From Solanum dulcamara (taxonomy: Eukaryota; Streptophyta; Magnoliopsida; Solanales; Solanaceae), in contig NC_077245.1 of assembly GCF_947179165.1 (NCBI RefSeq), forward strand, positions 42,897,286-42,961,285: a DNA stretch of 64,000 nt, given 5' to 3'. A program made the translations under genes and the position numbers. Below are positions 35,001 through 46,754 of this stretch, one piece after another. The notes under the pieces are model-generated. The model worked only from the letters and a program-made list of their open reading frames with translations, was not told the DNA's origin and did not search any database. Within the stretch, counting starts at the first letter, position 1. Every line of letters starts with the position of its first letter.

Positions 35001-36074
35001 TTAAAGGCCAATTTTTGGTCCTTTTTTCAGATTTGAGTCCTAACTTCCAATCTCAATTTTTCTCTCTATATTTGGGTAATTTGGGTGATTTAAAAGGCTA
35101 ATTCATGGATTTTTACGGAGAATTCATTAGTGTTTTCATAATTAGAAGCAAAGGCTTCTTTTGAGATAAACTGCCCTTTTTTCCTAAAGTGTTTGTGGTT
35201 CTTATTCTATGTTGAAGACTTTGGTGTATGTTGTTGTTATAGTCGTTTGGTTGTATACATTGTGTTTCTTTTTGGAGTACAATCTAGGCTTAGCATTCAA
35301 GGCCTATTCTTAGAGTAAATTTTGTAAGTTACGAAGGGGGGCCCATAATTCTCAATTTTTACTCTAAAACTTGGCCCATCTCTTAATTTGATAATTTTAA
35401 TATCATAAAAACTGTATTGATGGTGTAATTCCATTGTTGATAAAGTGACATCGTTCGGAGGTGGCCAAATAAGGAAAATCTTAGGTTTAGCGATTCATGT
35501 GTGGTTTCGACTTTGAGGTAGGTTATGGCTTTCTCTTATTAGACTTTGCATGATTGGAATTAATATATTTTGGGTGGTAATATGTGATTAGGTTGATGAT
35601 TGGTTTTGATATCCTATTGAGAATTTTTGGAGTTAATGATCATTACTAGTATCTAGTTTAGGATTCTAGCCATTGGAACCTTAGTGTAGGTGCTAACTTG
35701 GCTTGTTTGTATCACTTAGAATCCTTAGAACTTTCTCCTATATAATTCAAACCTAGGATGCCGCTTGTTGACTAAGGGTTGGCCCTTCTTTGTGATTTTG
35801 GCTTATTCTTATGCCTTATTTGCTTATGATATTGAATTGTTGGGTCCGAGACCGTGCTTTCAGTACATCAGAGATTCAGGTTAGTGATATGGTGCCTTTG
35901 ACAGGATTTTTCTCAGCTTGAGTGATATTTGATTTATGACATGATACTTGTCTTATTTAACTCGCCGGTGTTGAAAACCTTTTTAAAAGAAAAAGTAAAA
36001 GATGAGAATAAGACTTTTGGTTGATGAATAAATATGAGGAATTTAAGGAAATACGATATCCTTTTTATGGCAAT

Positions 36075-36240
36075 TCATGGTTGATAAGCTCGAGGTATGA
36101 TTCTGGGCGGTCCTTTTATTTATTTTGGGCTACACCTTTTATACTCACCGTTGATAAGCTCGAGGTGTGAATTCTGGATGGCCCGTTGATACATCTTATG
36201 GTTATCACTTTGATATTGATGACCTCGAGGGTTGTTCAAG
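36075..36240. repeat. TTGATAAGCTCGAGGT words in the C LTR
   Basis: Three units of TTGATAAGCTCGAGGT or TTGATGACCTCGAGGG spaced about 75-85 nt, with TGGCCC words between. Also at 54930-55085 in the 3' LTR. Confidence 0.6.
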
Positions 36241-37013
36241 CACTCTATGCTAATTTTGGGGGATATTGATACATATCTACTACTTTATATTCATGCATTC
36301 CTCCGATATTTTGTGGATTGAGATTATTTATGTGATTACCTGATTGGTTGGACTTACTTGACTACCGTATGATTCTTCATGTACCCTCTTTCTCTGTAAC
36401 TATAGTTTTATACTTCTCTCTTGTTATTAATAGTATCATCATACTATTTATTATATATTTGTTCTTTCTGAGATCGGTCACCCTATGATGCCTACTGAGT
36501 AACCCATATTTTGGTACTCATACAACACTTCTATATCTTTTTGACAAAGCTCCCAGATCGAGCCAGCCCTAGTGCGTGCTTGATCATTTGTAGCTATACC
36601 AGATTTGCATTGTGGTGAACTCCTGGCGTTTAGAGGCTTGTTGCTTTCCTTCTTTTGTACTGACTACTACTTTGTATTTTGGGATAGTCACTTCTGTATT
36701 GTATATATATATTGTCATCTTTTGTACTTAGCCGCTTATGTACAAGTGACATCAGGTCTGGGGTTGGTCTAGTGTTAGTTCGTCATTTTTGGTCACTATC
36801 AAGCATTTTGTATATTTTGTATCATTTTGTATCACATTATATATCTATACCCTTCCCCGACTATTCTGTTTTCATATTCTTCTTGCTTCCTCCTTCTCAT
36901 GTTATTAATTACTTAATTAGATTTAGGTTTGACTTCCGCTTGACTTGGTTTGGATTGCCTACTCCAGGGTTATAGTAGGCACCATCATGGCCCGGATTTG
37001 GGTCGCGAGAGAG

Positions 37014-37030
37014 TGGTATCAAATCTTAGG
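37014..37030 (+). other. Primer binding site of element C
   Basis: TGGTATCAAATCTTAGG, a tRNA-iMet type site with two changes, 3 nt after the LTR. Confidence 0.8.
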
Positions 37031-37215
37031 TTCACCGATTTCACCTTTATAGGAGCAATTATTTAATAAAGTCTTGCAGATCAGTGTGATGACATCCATA
37101 TCCAATCTTTGAGAGTTATAGGACATTGTTAAGAATTAATTCACTATTCTTGTTTTTGATCATGTGTTAATGATGATGAACACCTCTACATCCTATTTGT
37201 TTCACTCTTTCTCAA

Positions 37216-38640
37216 ATGGCGAGGATGATATCTACTCGGGGTGGATGAGGACCCCCTACGCCTATAGATAGAGCCCCATCTTGGGGTATGGTCGACACAG
37301 AGGCTGGAGAAGAGCTAAGGCTACAGAACTAGTACCCGAGCCAGATATTGAGGTTGAGTAGTTTGAGAATCAACCGATAAAGGAGGATCTAGCCCATCCT
37401 CCACCCAGATTCGTGGCTACACTAGGTTTACAGGATACTTTGACCCAGATCCTCAGCTTCATAGAGGGTATGTACCAAGCAGGGACAATACCTAGCACTT
37501 CAATTGGACCTCATGTCCGAGAGGAGGCCTAAACTTTAAGGCAGGCAGGGGCATAGTATGTTCCGGTAATAGTTCTACAAGTTACTACTACAGCTCCCTG
37601 CCTAGTGATTCAGTGTATCCCCACATCTGTTCTGCACATGGAAGAAAGACCATTTATGATGGTGGAGGAGTAGAATATGTTGGGGAGGTTTATTAGATTG
37701 TCCCCTCTTAGGTTCTTAGGTGTCGCGGTAATAATGACCACGAGTTTCTATTTAGTTTTCAGGAGAGGTTGTATAACCTCGGATTTGTGGAGTCCCACGA
37801 GACTGATTACACTACTTTTAAGCTGGATGGATCAGCGATCCAGTGATAGAGATCTTACCCTAGTTGTAGACTCGCTAGATCAGCATCGATGTCATAGACT
37901 CAGTTCTTTGAGTCTTTCTTGGAGAATTATGTACCCCACTATTTGAGGAAGAGGCTGAGAGATGAGTTCACAGCAGTGGTACAGGGTTTAATGACAATCT
38001 AGAGTATGAGTCTCGGTTTTATGAGCTATCCAAGCATGCTACCATAATTTTACCGACAGAGAAGGAGAGGGTACGCCTATATATTAGAGGGTTGTCTGTT
38101 CCTTCCTTTGAGATTGGCTACAGTGAAAAAGGTTACATTGTGTTGTTCGTTCTTATAGATAGTTGATCATGCCTGCACTATTGAGGCTATTCTTCGTGAG
38201 GACTATGGAGGTAGTGAGAAGTTAGGGTTTTTTTTGCTAGAGGCCATCCATAGCAATATCCACCTAGTAGACTGGTTCAGGCTGTCTTACAGCTTACCGA
38301 TAGTGGGTTAGCGGGTGCGAGTGGTCAGGGCAGCTAGACTTCGGTCAGTCTTCCTGGGGTCAGACTTTTGGGTATTCAGGCTGTGGTGGCTATTCAAGTT
38401 CAGTTGGGACATCACAAGAAGGTTCATTCAGGGGGAGTTCTTTGAGTGTGGTGTGATATGACACTTTGCCAGGGAGTGTTCTACTATTATCCATCGGAGA
38501 AGCCAGAGTCAGCAGGGTTAGGCTCTCAGGGCCTCAGTTCAGCTGCCCAAAAAGGGTGTACAAGGTGAAAGAGGTGATTTTCAGAGTACTAGGGACGGTC
38601 CTACGCAAATCATATAGGTGGTAGAGGTGGACACAATCAT
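37216..38640 (+). pseudogene. Element C gag, decayed
   Basis: The ATG at 37216 opens MARMISTRGG and soon meets a stop. Interrupted translation gives a gag-like Pro/Arg-rich start, a damaged capsid region (about 37670-38200) and a knuckle near 38435-38480 reading FFECGVI*HFAREC, where the first Cys is Phe and a stop replaces one residue. No long open frame remains. Confidence 0.75.
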
Positions 38641-39190
38641 ATGTATATTTTTCTGGGTGGGCCAGAGTTAGAGACACTAGATGTTATCATTACGAGTATG
38701 ATCCCCATCTCTCATCAGCCTACCTATGCTTTATTTGATCTAGATCTATATAATTATTTTTGTCTTCTCGTTATGCTACTCGATAGGATGTTATATGTAG
38801 GTCATTAGTTGTTCCTATGCATGTAGCTACCCCCATAGGTGATTCTTTAGTAGTAGATCGAATGTATCAATCATGTGTGGTAACCATCATGGGGTATGAT
38901 ACTAGAGTAGACCTGATTGTGCTAGATATGGTAGACTTTGACTTGATTCTGGGCATGGATTGGTTGTTTAATCATCATGCAGTTTTGGATTACTTATCCA
39001 AGCTTGTCACCTTGTGTATGCCTGGTATCCCTCTGATCGTATGGGTAGGTGTAGTTACTCATGTACCATGTAATGTGATATCCTTCCTTAGGGCTCAGCG
39101 GTTAGTGGGAAAGGGGTGTCTATCATGTCTTGCTTATGTTCGTGACACTAGTGCTAACACTCTTTCTATTAATTTTGTTGTGGTGGTCTG
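38641..39190 (+). pseudogene. Element C protease remnant and linker
   Basis: The active-site region at about 38730 reads LFDLDLYNYF, with the Gly after Asp lost. The open piece 38817-39191 (124 codons) carries the C-terminal retropepsin motif DFDLILGMDWL and the linker to RT (ISFLRAQRLVGKGCLSCLAYVRD). Confidence 0.8.
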
Positions 39191-39780
39191 AGAGTTTCTT
39201 AAGGTATTTCCCACTGATCTACCTAGTCTTCCTCCTGAGCATGATATTGATTTTGGTATTGATGTTGACCTGAGTACACAACTAGTCTCTATTCCACAGT
39301 ATCAGATGACTCTAGTTGAGCTAGGAGAGCTTAAAGTGCAGCTCCAAGATCTCTTGAGTAAGAGATTTATCAGGCCCAGTGTGTCTCTCTAGGGGGCTCC
39401 TGTTCTATTCTTGAAAAGGAAGGATGCTACCTTGCGTGTGTGTATTGATTATAAGTAGCTGAATAAGGTGACAATCAAAAATAGGTACTCGATACCGCAG
39501 ATTGATAACTTATTTGACTAGCTCCAAGGTGCAGCAATATTTTCTAAGATAGACTTGACGTCAGGGTATCACTAATTGAGGATTAGGGAGTCATATATTC
39601 CTAAGACTTCTTGTAGGACTCGATACGAGCACTATGAGTTCTTAGTCATGCCCTTCGCATTGACCAATGCCCCCACAAAATTCATGGATTTGATGAACCA
39701 TATGTTTAGAACCTTTTTGGACTCCTTCGTTATTATATTCATTGATGACATTCTAGTATACTTCTGAGAGTAGAGGGCAA
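39191..39780 (+). pseudogene. Element C reverse transcriptase, stops but catalytic motif kept
   Basis: One frame runs through [94 protein letters not shown] and [11 protein letters not shown]. Stop codons replace Trp, Gln and other residues, but the FIDD Asp pair is intact, unlike element A. Confidence 0.87.
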
Positions 39781-40620
39781 CATGAGCAGTAACTGAGGAT
39801 AGTATTTCACACCTTGCGGGATCAGCAATTATATGCCAAATTTACTAACTGTGAATTTTGTCTTGAGTTTGTGGAATTCCTAGGGCATGTGATGTCCAAG
39901 GATGGGATTATGGTAGATCCAGCGGAGATAGTTGTAGTTTATGATTGGGCTAGGCCCACTTCTCCTATCAAGGTTCGTAGTTTCATCGGGTTGGCAGGGT
40001 ATTATAGATGTTTTTTGGAGGGTTTCTCTTCTATTACAGTATCTTTGACCAGATTGACTCAGAATAATATTCCTTTCCAATGGTTTGATGAGTGTGAGGC
40101 AAGCTTCTAGAGGCTCAAAGACTTATTGACTTCAGCTCCGATTCTTGCTCTTTCTATCGAGGAACAGGGATTTATAGTGTATTCTGATTCTTCGGATATT
40201 GGCTTGGGTTTCCTTCTGATGCAGCAGGGTAAAGTTATTGCATATACTTTCAGGCAGTTGAAGGTGCATGAGCAGAACTACCCCACACATGATTTAGAGT
40301 TGCTGGCAGTAGTTTTCGCATTCAATATTTGGAGGCATTACTTATATGGAGCCCATTGTGAGATCTACACTGGCCACCATTGTCTTCAGTACATATTCAG
40401 CCAAAAACACCTTAATTTGAGATAGCGCAGGTGGTTGGAGTTCCTAAAGGACTATGACTTAACTATCCTATATCACCTAGGCAAGACAAATATAGTAGCA
40501 GATGCTTTGAGTCAGAAAGTGGTGAGTATGAGGAGTTTGGCATTCTTATCAGTAGAGGAGTGACCTTTAGCTTTGAACATTCAGTCCTTAGCTAACTAGA
40601 TGGTCCGCCTTGATATTTCT
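39781..40620 (+). pseudogene. Element C RNase H, cut by D4
   Basis: Open pieces 39814-40110 and 40126-40425 contain [59 protein letters not shown] (first RNase H Asp), [20 protein letters not shown] and [19 protein letters not shown]. The chain then gives [20 protein letters not shown] and [15 protein letters not shown], and stops at 40620, where D4 is inserted. Translation continues across the insertion at 51447. Confidence 0.87.
40616..40620. repeat. Target site duplication of D4, left copy
   Basis: TTTCT here and TTTCT at 51442-51446 flank the element exactly; 5 bp is the usual size for Ty3/gypsy. Confidence 0.9.
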
Positions 40621-43600
40621 TGTTACGACCCAACCCCGTAGGCCGCAACTAGGGTCTGACCTGGACCCTCTTATGCGTATTTATCAACTACACTTAAGTT
40701 GAACCGTGTGTGATGTGATACTATATACAGAAACCCCAATAGTTTAAAACCTTTTCATGAACATGTAGCCTCTTTCATTTGTATCATATCATGAAAGGGC
40801 ACGCGAGCCGACAAGGCTGCTATAACAAAAACATTCACAACATATCTAATAGGCAACATCGAAACTAACTCACAAACAACCCACATATACATATGTCTAT
40901 AGACCTCTAAGAATAGTAACAGCAACATATGGCGGGACAAGGCCCCCGCCGTAGCCCTGAATGTACAAATATATACATTAAGTGACCAGCATCAAAATTT
41001 AGGCTACAGAACAGTGGAGCACTTCCGACACAGCTGAGAGGAACTCCTATGCTGATGGATCTCCAGAATACACATCTATACCTGCGGGCATGAAATGCAG
41101 CCCCCCGAGAAAAGGTGGGTCAGTACGATATATGTACTGAGTATGTAAAGCATACATAACACATCGTAACTGAGATCATAACTGAAATAGGGATGCAGGG
41201 GATAAGTATAACTATTAACAAATTACTGTACCTGCACCTTAGGACACGTAATCCTATACACCATCATATACTGTGCCCGGCCCTCTAGTGAATTCGGTGT
41301 CATCATCATTACTTCATAATCACATATCATCGTATCATAATGTATTTTATTTCATCATATCATCGTATACGGTATCATACCATCGTATACGGTATCATCT
41401 TATCATATATATCATCGTATTATACCCGGTTCACTGTGGGGCTCAGGGTTATAATGTATTGCTTTAATCTCATATGCATGCCTACATAAAGTATCTGGCC
41501 CTTTAGTGAGGGACTCGGTGAATGGAGTGGTGTACGTCTATAGCGTACCATCATAATATACATATATACCCGGCCCTCTAAGGAGGGACTCAGTATTCCT
41601 TCCTCATTTCACCACATATACTATCATATTACAGCCGGCCCGGGACTCGGTGAATAATCGTATCATTATAACATATAACATATACCACACCTCACGTATG
41701 GCATCGTCTCCTCGTGCGTGGAACTATACACATCCGGCTTGGAACGCGGGGAAAGAAGTAGTAACACTGTGCACGATAACGTTCCCGGCCCATCATGGGA
41801 CTCGAGGAAGGATGGGTTACAGTATGCACGAGTAGAGTAGTGAGAAACCATATACAACTAAGTCATTATATAAGACTCGATGAAACAGTCAAGTGAACCG
41901 TCACCTGAAGACTGAGGGAGTAATTATCCAAGGTATCCCTTTAGATGTCATTAGGGCTTACATCAGTTGGGGCTTCAGGGATCACAAACATGCATCAAAA
42001 TAATGCCACATAATTTATGCAATCAGAAATATAGTCTATGCAATCAGAAACACAATTTATCTAGTCAAAGACTCAACTCATGCAATCAACGGCATTTATC
42101 ATTTCAGAGCCTCTAAAAAGAGGAGCTAGTACCTCTACTTACTATTCATTATATAGCAGGCTCGAGAATAGTAGTTTGACTACTTTCAGACTCTTGATGT
42201 TCAGGAGTGACTACAAGTCACGAGTTACAATCAGAGCTCATAAATGGAATTACCTCTAAACATATATCATCTACCATTTAACTCAAAATTAAGCCATTCC
42301 AAAGAAAAGAAGAAATAGTCTTTACATAGACTAATTTTCATCACATAGAAGACTAAAAGGCAATGACTCAGCTATTACCGAAGTTCTAATATCAAGAAGT
42401 AAACAAGAGTCTCGACTCATACTCAGGGCTTTACGAACTGATTGAATCCCAAATATCATGTACATATCATTCATAACTTTTATCTAAGACATGACAAAAG
42501 AAAAGAAGAATAGTTCGACATACTTATACCAAAACATGCCAAAAGAACGCTTCACATACCTTGTATGGACTTCTCTTAATCACGTCCACATCGTTGTCCT
42601 CGAAACCTATTTAACATGGAAGTAATGTAAGTATTAAAAACCTTGGACTTTTCAGCAACTTAGACTATCCACGAGTATTCATAACATTCATCCCTTCGCT
42701 CGCCTTCTCGACTAGTTCCTTAACTAGTTAGGATGTTAACGAAAATCGGGCAGCACCTCCCCTATAATGTGCCCTATACGAATTCCCAACCATGTCCTTA
42801 GCACCTTCATCCAACCAACAATGCAAACATCAGCCCATACATATACATATTACGACCAAAATTACACAATATAAACCCCCAACAATTCACTCGAAATTAA
42901 GATACCAAAACTAGAGTTTTTTAATCTTTCTTTCACGAATTCTTTAATTGCAAAGCGGAGGGTCATGTGGCTGAAACCAGCAGCCCCAACACCTCATTTA
43001 GAGAACTTTTAGACCCTGCAACACGCCACAACACAACCAGCAGCTGCCCCCACGCGCACAACACCTTATTTCGACAACAACTTAACTATAGCGATTCTAA
43101 ATTCGTTTATTTCGAACGCCGACCTTTTCAAAGTTTTTCCCCAACTTAAAGAAGCTCCTAAGGTGTGTAATACACCATAATTTAACATCATAAACTTCAA
43201 ATTAGAGGGTAAGAACTTACTTTTCCCAAAATTGGTTAGAACTCACCGAAATCGCGCCTCGGAATTGTTTTCACGTGCTGAATCGTTGTGGCAGCTTGCT
43301 GTCCAATTTTTTTCTGCACCAAATCCTAATTTTGTACTACTAATACTTCCATATCATCGTAGTATATGATAATTAATTAATTTACGGAACGAAAACAAGA
43401 CTTACCTATTTTTCTCCCAAAGCCGTCGCAAGTTTCTCTCCTTAGCTTTAGGGTTTGTTTTCTCACGTTGCTGCTGGAAATTTGTTAATGAAATGAAGTA
43501 ATTAGGATACATATCAACTTATATAGGTGGTACCAAGGGGTGACACGTGTCATCCCCTAAGGATGACACGTGTTAAGCCATGATTGGCCATCGTGTCATG

Positions 43601-44073
43601 CTGCCAATTAGGGGCTGCCACGTGGCAGAGGGGTCCACCTCCCCCAAGCAGCTGCATCACCTACTTGACCCTAAGTAGGTGCATCACCTGCTTGCTTGAG
43701 CTGCTGCCATGTGTCGCTCCTCCATTGGCTGCCACGCGTCGTCTTTTTCCCTTCCTCTCAGATTCGTAATCTCGTCTTACTTTAAGAGCTCATGTGATCC
43801 GCACTACGTAAGCTTGGTATATCCTTAAGAAACTTAAGTGTATAAGACTCTTAACTTAGTGTCTTACGTAGGTAAATCGAGTCCTACGACTCATTTCTTA
43901 GCCTCCAACTCTTTCTGGATTCTTATGACTCTATCTCCAACCTCCCTTCTCGCGAGGTATCACAATCTTCTTTCCTTAGAGTTGTTTGATAGTGTCGTAG
44001 CTTATCCGGCTCACATGATAGTGTCTAAGGAACTTAAGAAGATGTTCCGAGCTCAAGAGTGCGGGGTGTAACA
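40621..44073 (-). mobile_element. Element D4 3' LTR
   Basis: On the minus strand it starts at 44073 (TGTTACACCCCGCAC) and ends at 40621 (GGGTCGTAACA). Length 3453 bp, against 3450 bp for the other LTR at 47992-51441. The two differ only by scattered substitutions and a few short indels over long stretches. ORFs in one copy recur at the same place in the other (41273/48641, 41650/48961, 43584/50952, 43838/51206), which marks them as LTR artefacts rather than genes. Confidence 0.95.
43535..43745. promoter_or_regulatory. G-box cluster in the D4 3' LTR
   Basis: GGTGACACGTGTCATCC, GGATGACACGTGTT, GCCACGTGGCAG and GCCACGCGTC lie 330-540 nt from the LTR start. Same cluster at 50905-51115. Confidence 0.55.
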
Positions 44074-44109
44074 TCCTTCCCCCCTTTAGAACATTCGTCC
44101 CCGAATGTT
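44074..44109 (-). other. D4 polypurine tract and pre-PPT hairpin
   Basis: Minus strand AACATTCG, loop GGGA, CGAATGTT (44109-44090) is a perfect 8-bp stem. It is followed by CTAAAGGGGGGAAGGA, the polypurine tract, directly at the LTR. Confidence 0.8.
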
Positions 44110-44990
44110 GAATAAAACTTTTCTTAAGACTTTATACGGATCATAGGGAGATGCCTTTCTACTGGAATGGCATACATTTTCGTCCAAGTAATTAATATAT
44201 GAGTTCCAAGACTGGGGATATTCGTAGACATCAGGAATAGGTATGAACACTTGTGTTTCATGTCCTTTTCAACCTCCCAGTTTATGTCTTCACGATTCTT
44301 ATTCCTCCATAGTACCTTGACGGAAGTTATGTCCTTAGTTCGCAACCCGTTTAATCTGCTGATCCCGGATGGAGATAGGTTGCCCCTCGTAGGATAACTC
44401 CCTGTTACATGGACCTCTTCCACAGGAAATATTCTGGGAGCGTCGTTCCCATTCTGACGGAGCATTGATCTGTGAAAACTGAATGTATTGTTTCAAATCG
44501 GACAGTAGGTCCCACTCATAGGCAGCTTTATCTATTCTAAAAATGCTCTGCGAAGGATCAATGTATCCCCTTCTTGCTGACTTTAGGCTGCTAATCGATA
44601 TCTTATCCCGGAATAAGCTTTACTTCATCAATAATTTAGTGGATCACATCTGGGCCTGTCCCTTAATCGAAGGGCAAAATGTCATACTAAGATTCATCTG
44701 GGTTCCTCAATCCCTTTCGAAATGATTTCCAGCAGTTAGCTGTAAATTGAACTTTTCTATCTGAGATAATAGATGTGGGGACTCCATGAAATCTTATTGT
44801 TTCCCTACTATGTCATTTCGCAGAACCCTCAGCTGAATATGCCTTTCTAACTGGAGGGGAACAGGTTGATTCTGTCAGCCCATATACCATAGCCCGTATG
44901 AACTCCCAGTTTCTTAGAATGCGAGGTCAGCTCGTACTATAATACATATTAACTGCTTTCCACCTCTGAGTCGGGGTTTCCATTCCCTGA
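44110..44990 (-). pseudogene. D4 integrase and pol tail remnant
   Basis: Reading minus from about 44990, damaged integrase core words appear: WEFIRAMVYGLTESTC, RKAYSAEGSAK, IRFHGVPTSIISDR, FTANCWKSFRKGL. The open piece 44465-44124 then gives the tail LNGLRTKDITSVKVLWRNKN and WEVEKDMK, as in the A, B and C pol ends. No HHCC part is recognisable upstream. Stops and frameshifts make it non-functional. Confidence 0.8.
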
Positions 44991-46754
44991 GATAGGCTAT
45001 CAGACTGCTGATGCTTTTTTTAACTTAAGCTATTGTACAACTCCTCTTAATCCAACTTGTAATACCTTAGGTATGCTATCTTTCTCTTTTACTCACATCT
45101 TTTCTCCAGTTTTCTTACCATATATCATATTGTAATCCTTACATAAACGTGTGTACGGACATAGAGCAGTCCAGAAAATTCCTTAGCGTTGCTATATTAG
45201 TGGCTTACCTCCTTTAGTCGAGGTCAAGGCTCCACTATGGCTCTTGTCCTTAATACCGATTATATCTGAATAGTTCTGCCTCGAACCATCTTACACTTTT
45301 CCTGAATAGATTCTAAATATGGCAATCATATTGTTATTACTGACTTTCTTTTATCGAGTAATCATTTGACCTCGCTCTTAGTATGCCAATATTCATAGGT
45401 TGCACAACTATTCTTGTGCTATTTTCACGAGGTGCATTGTATTTCAGTCATAATCTTTTCTGCTCTTGGCTTACTCTGTTCTATATGTGTCGTTGTACTA
45501 ACCCGCTTTTATAATCTCTTTTTGTCATACTTGTTTTGTTCTCTTTCTCACTTCCCAGGGGGTCACCCATCCCAGTGCTACTCTCATTTGAGCACGCTTA
45601 ACTTTGGAGTTTTGACGGAATCCGGTGCATTAGTTTGGGTATGATCACGTCCATCCCTTATGGGGTCTCGTTTGACGTTTAAGCGTCCCCATTTACATGC
45701 GACAGCATCAGTTGATTTTCTTTTACGCTTGTACTTCTTTTGTCCACTTCCCCCTTTTAGGGTGTACCTATGTCATTCTCTGTATATCTTCAGCTATTTA
45801 CACGCGAATGATTCTATTCCAACATATTTAACGGGCTGCACCATATCTACATCTTCTGTTAAATCATCCCCACGTTAGGTTGCCTTTCTAGGAAACCCTA
45901 GCACAATCGTAGGGTGCTATAATATTTGGAATATCTCGAATCGAATCTCATCTAATGATTGATACTCGAGTAGTATCCGTAATGTAGTAGTGCACTCAAA
46001 GCCACATTCCATTCATCCCAATCAGTAATTAGCGAGGGCTCATAATTGGTGCACATTCCCCACTCGAGTGTACTTATACTTTAATGACTCATGTTTCGAG
46101 CTTCGTCATTATACTAACTTTATTCCATTGGATACCACTAATCATTAGAGTGGAGTCACGTGTACACCATACTTCTTTACGCCTCCTGAGCTTGCATCTT
46201 TGTCGTGTGCTTTAAGGCTCATTTCTAATCCTTCTTAAAACCATATCAATTTCGTGGTAGTAGGGGCCTTATCTTATTACTTTTTCATCATACTATACTT
46301 TCAATTTGTAGCTGTCTTCTTAACACTTCATATCCATCACAATTCTTTATCCCTCGTACTCTTGTCTTAGTCATACCGTTACTTCCTTCAACCATAACTT
46401 GTCATAGTTTATCCCTATGTATCAATTCAGGAGAAGCCTCGCCATATCGTTTTATCCCGATCTATCAGTCTTCTATAAGTCATCTTCCTTGGCTTATAGC
46501 TCCTTTCCAACTTCGTTCTACTATATCAATATCGATCTCCTAGTTTCTATTGCCATTAATTCAGCAATTAACTCATTTCTCGAGCTCAGCCATACTTGTT
46601 TAGTCAAATCTCATCATTGTTGCGAGAACCACGTTTCAAGACATACTATAGCCCTGCAGCTCATTCTCTTTTTATTTCTACGAAAATTTGGGCAGAGTTT
46701 TCTCTGTATTTCTTACTATCTCAACACCTGCACGTAGAAAATGCCAACAATGCC
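44991..46754 (-). other. D4 internal non-coding, purine-rich segment replacing RT and RNase H
   Basis: About 1.7 kb without any RT, RNase H or protease wording on either strand, apart from the gag-protease end near 46850. Pyrimidine-rich on plus, purine-rich on minus (the sense strand). Holds the 5S-like segment at 45551-45652. ORFs on plus (45414-45878, 46417-46844) are long only because of the pyrimidine bias. Confidence 0.65.
45551..45652 (-). ncRNA. 5S rRNA-like segment (positions 1 to about 103 of 5S) inside D4
   Basis: Starting at 45652 on the minus strand: GGACGTGATCATACC, CTAATGCACCGGATTCC, AACTCCAAAGTTAAGCGTGC, GAGAGTAGCACTGGGATGGG and TGACCCCCTGGGAAG. Compared with the plant 5S sequence as I remember it, this aligns without gaps, with about 17-18 differences in about 103 positions, mostly transitions. 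The internal Pol III promoter segments (A box AAGCGTGC, intermediate element, C box GATGGGTGACC) are largely kept. The last part of 5S is missing, and the upstream bases do not look like the 5S gene spacer (no TATA-like motif near -28). It lies in the same orientation as the retrotransposon. Whether it is transcribed is unknown. Confidence 0.85.

Larger units (their letters stand above)
34105..37010 (+). mobile_element. Element C 5' LTR (Ty3/gypsy)
   Basis: Starts TGTAATGACCTTCAAGG and ends near TTTGGGTCGCGAGA just before a primer site. It matches the partial 3' LTR at 52955-55224. The TCGCTAAAGCGA palindrome zone is at 34864-35000, and TTGATAAGCTCGAGGT repeats lie at about 36075-36240. Confidence 0.87.

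Noticed and set aside
41273..43769. Several 60-77 codon ORFs repeated at 48641-51439
   Set aside because: They occur in both D4 LTRs because the LTRs are nearly identical; they lie in both orientations and lack any known domain.
45551..45652. Functional 5S rRNA gene
   Set aside because: The last part of 5S is missing, paired regions carry several changes and the upstream 5S promoter elements are absent; better described as 5S-like sequence in a retrotransposon.
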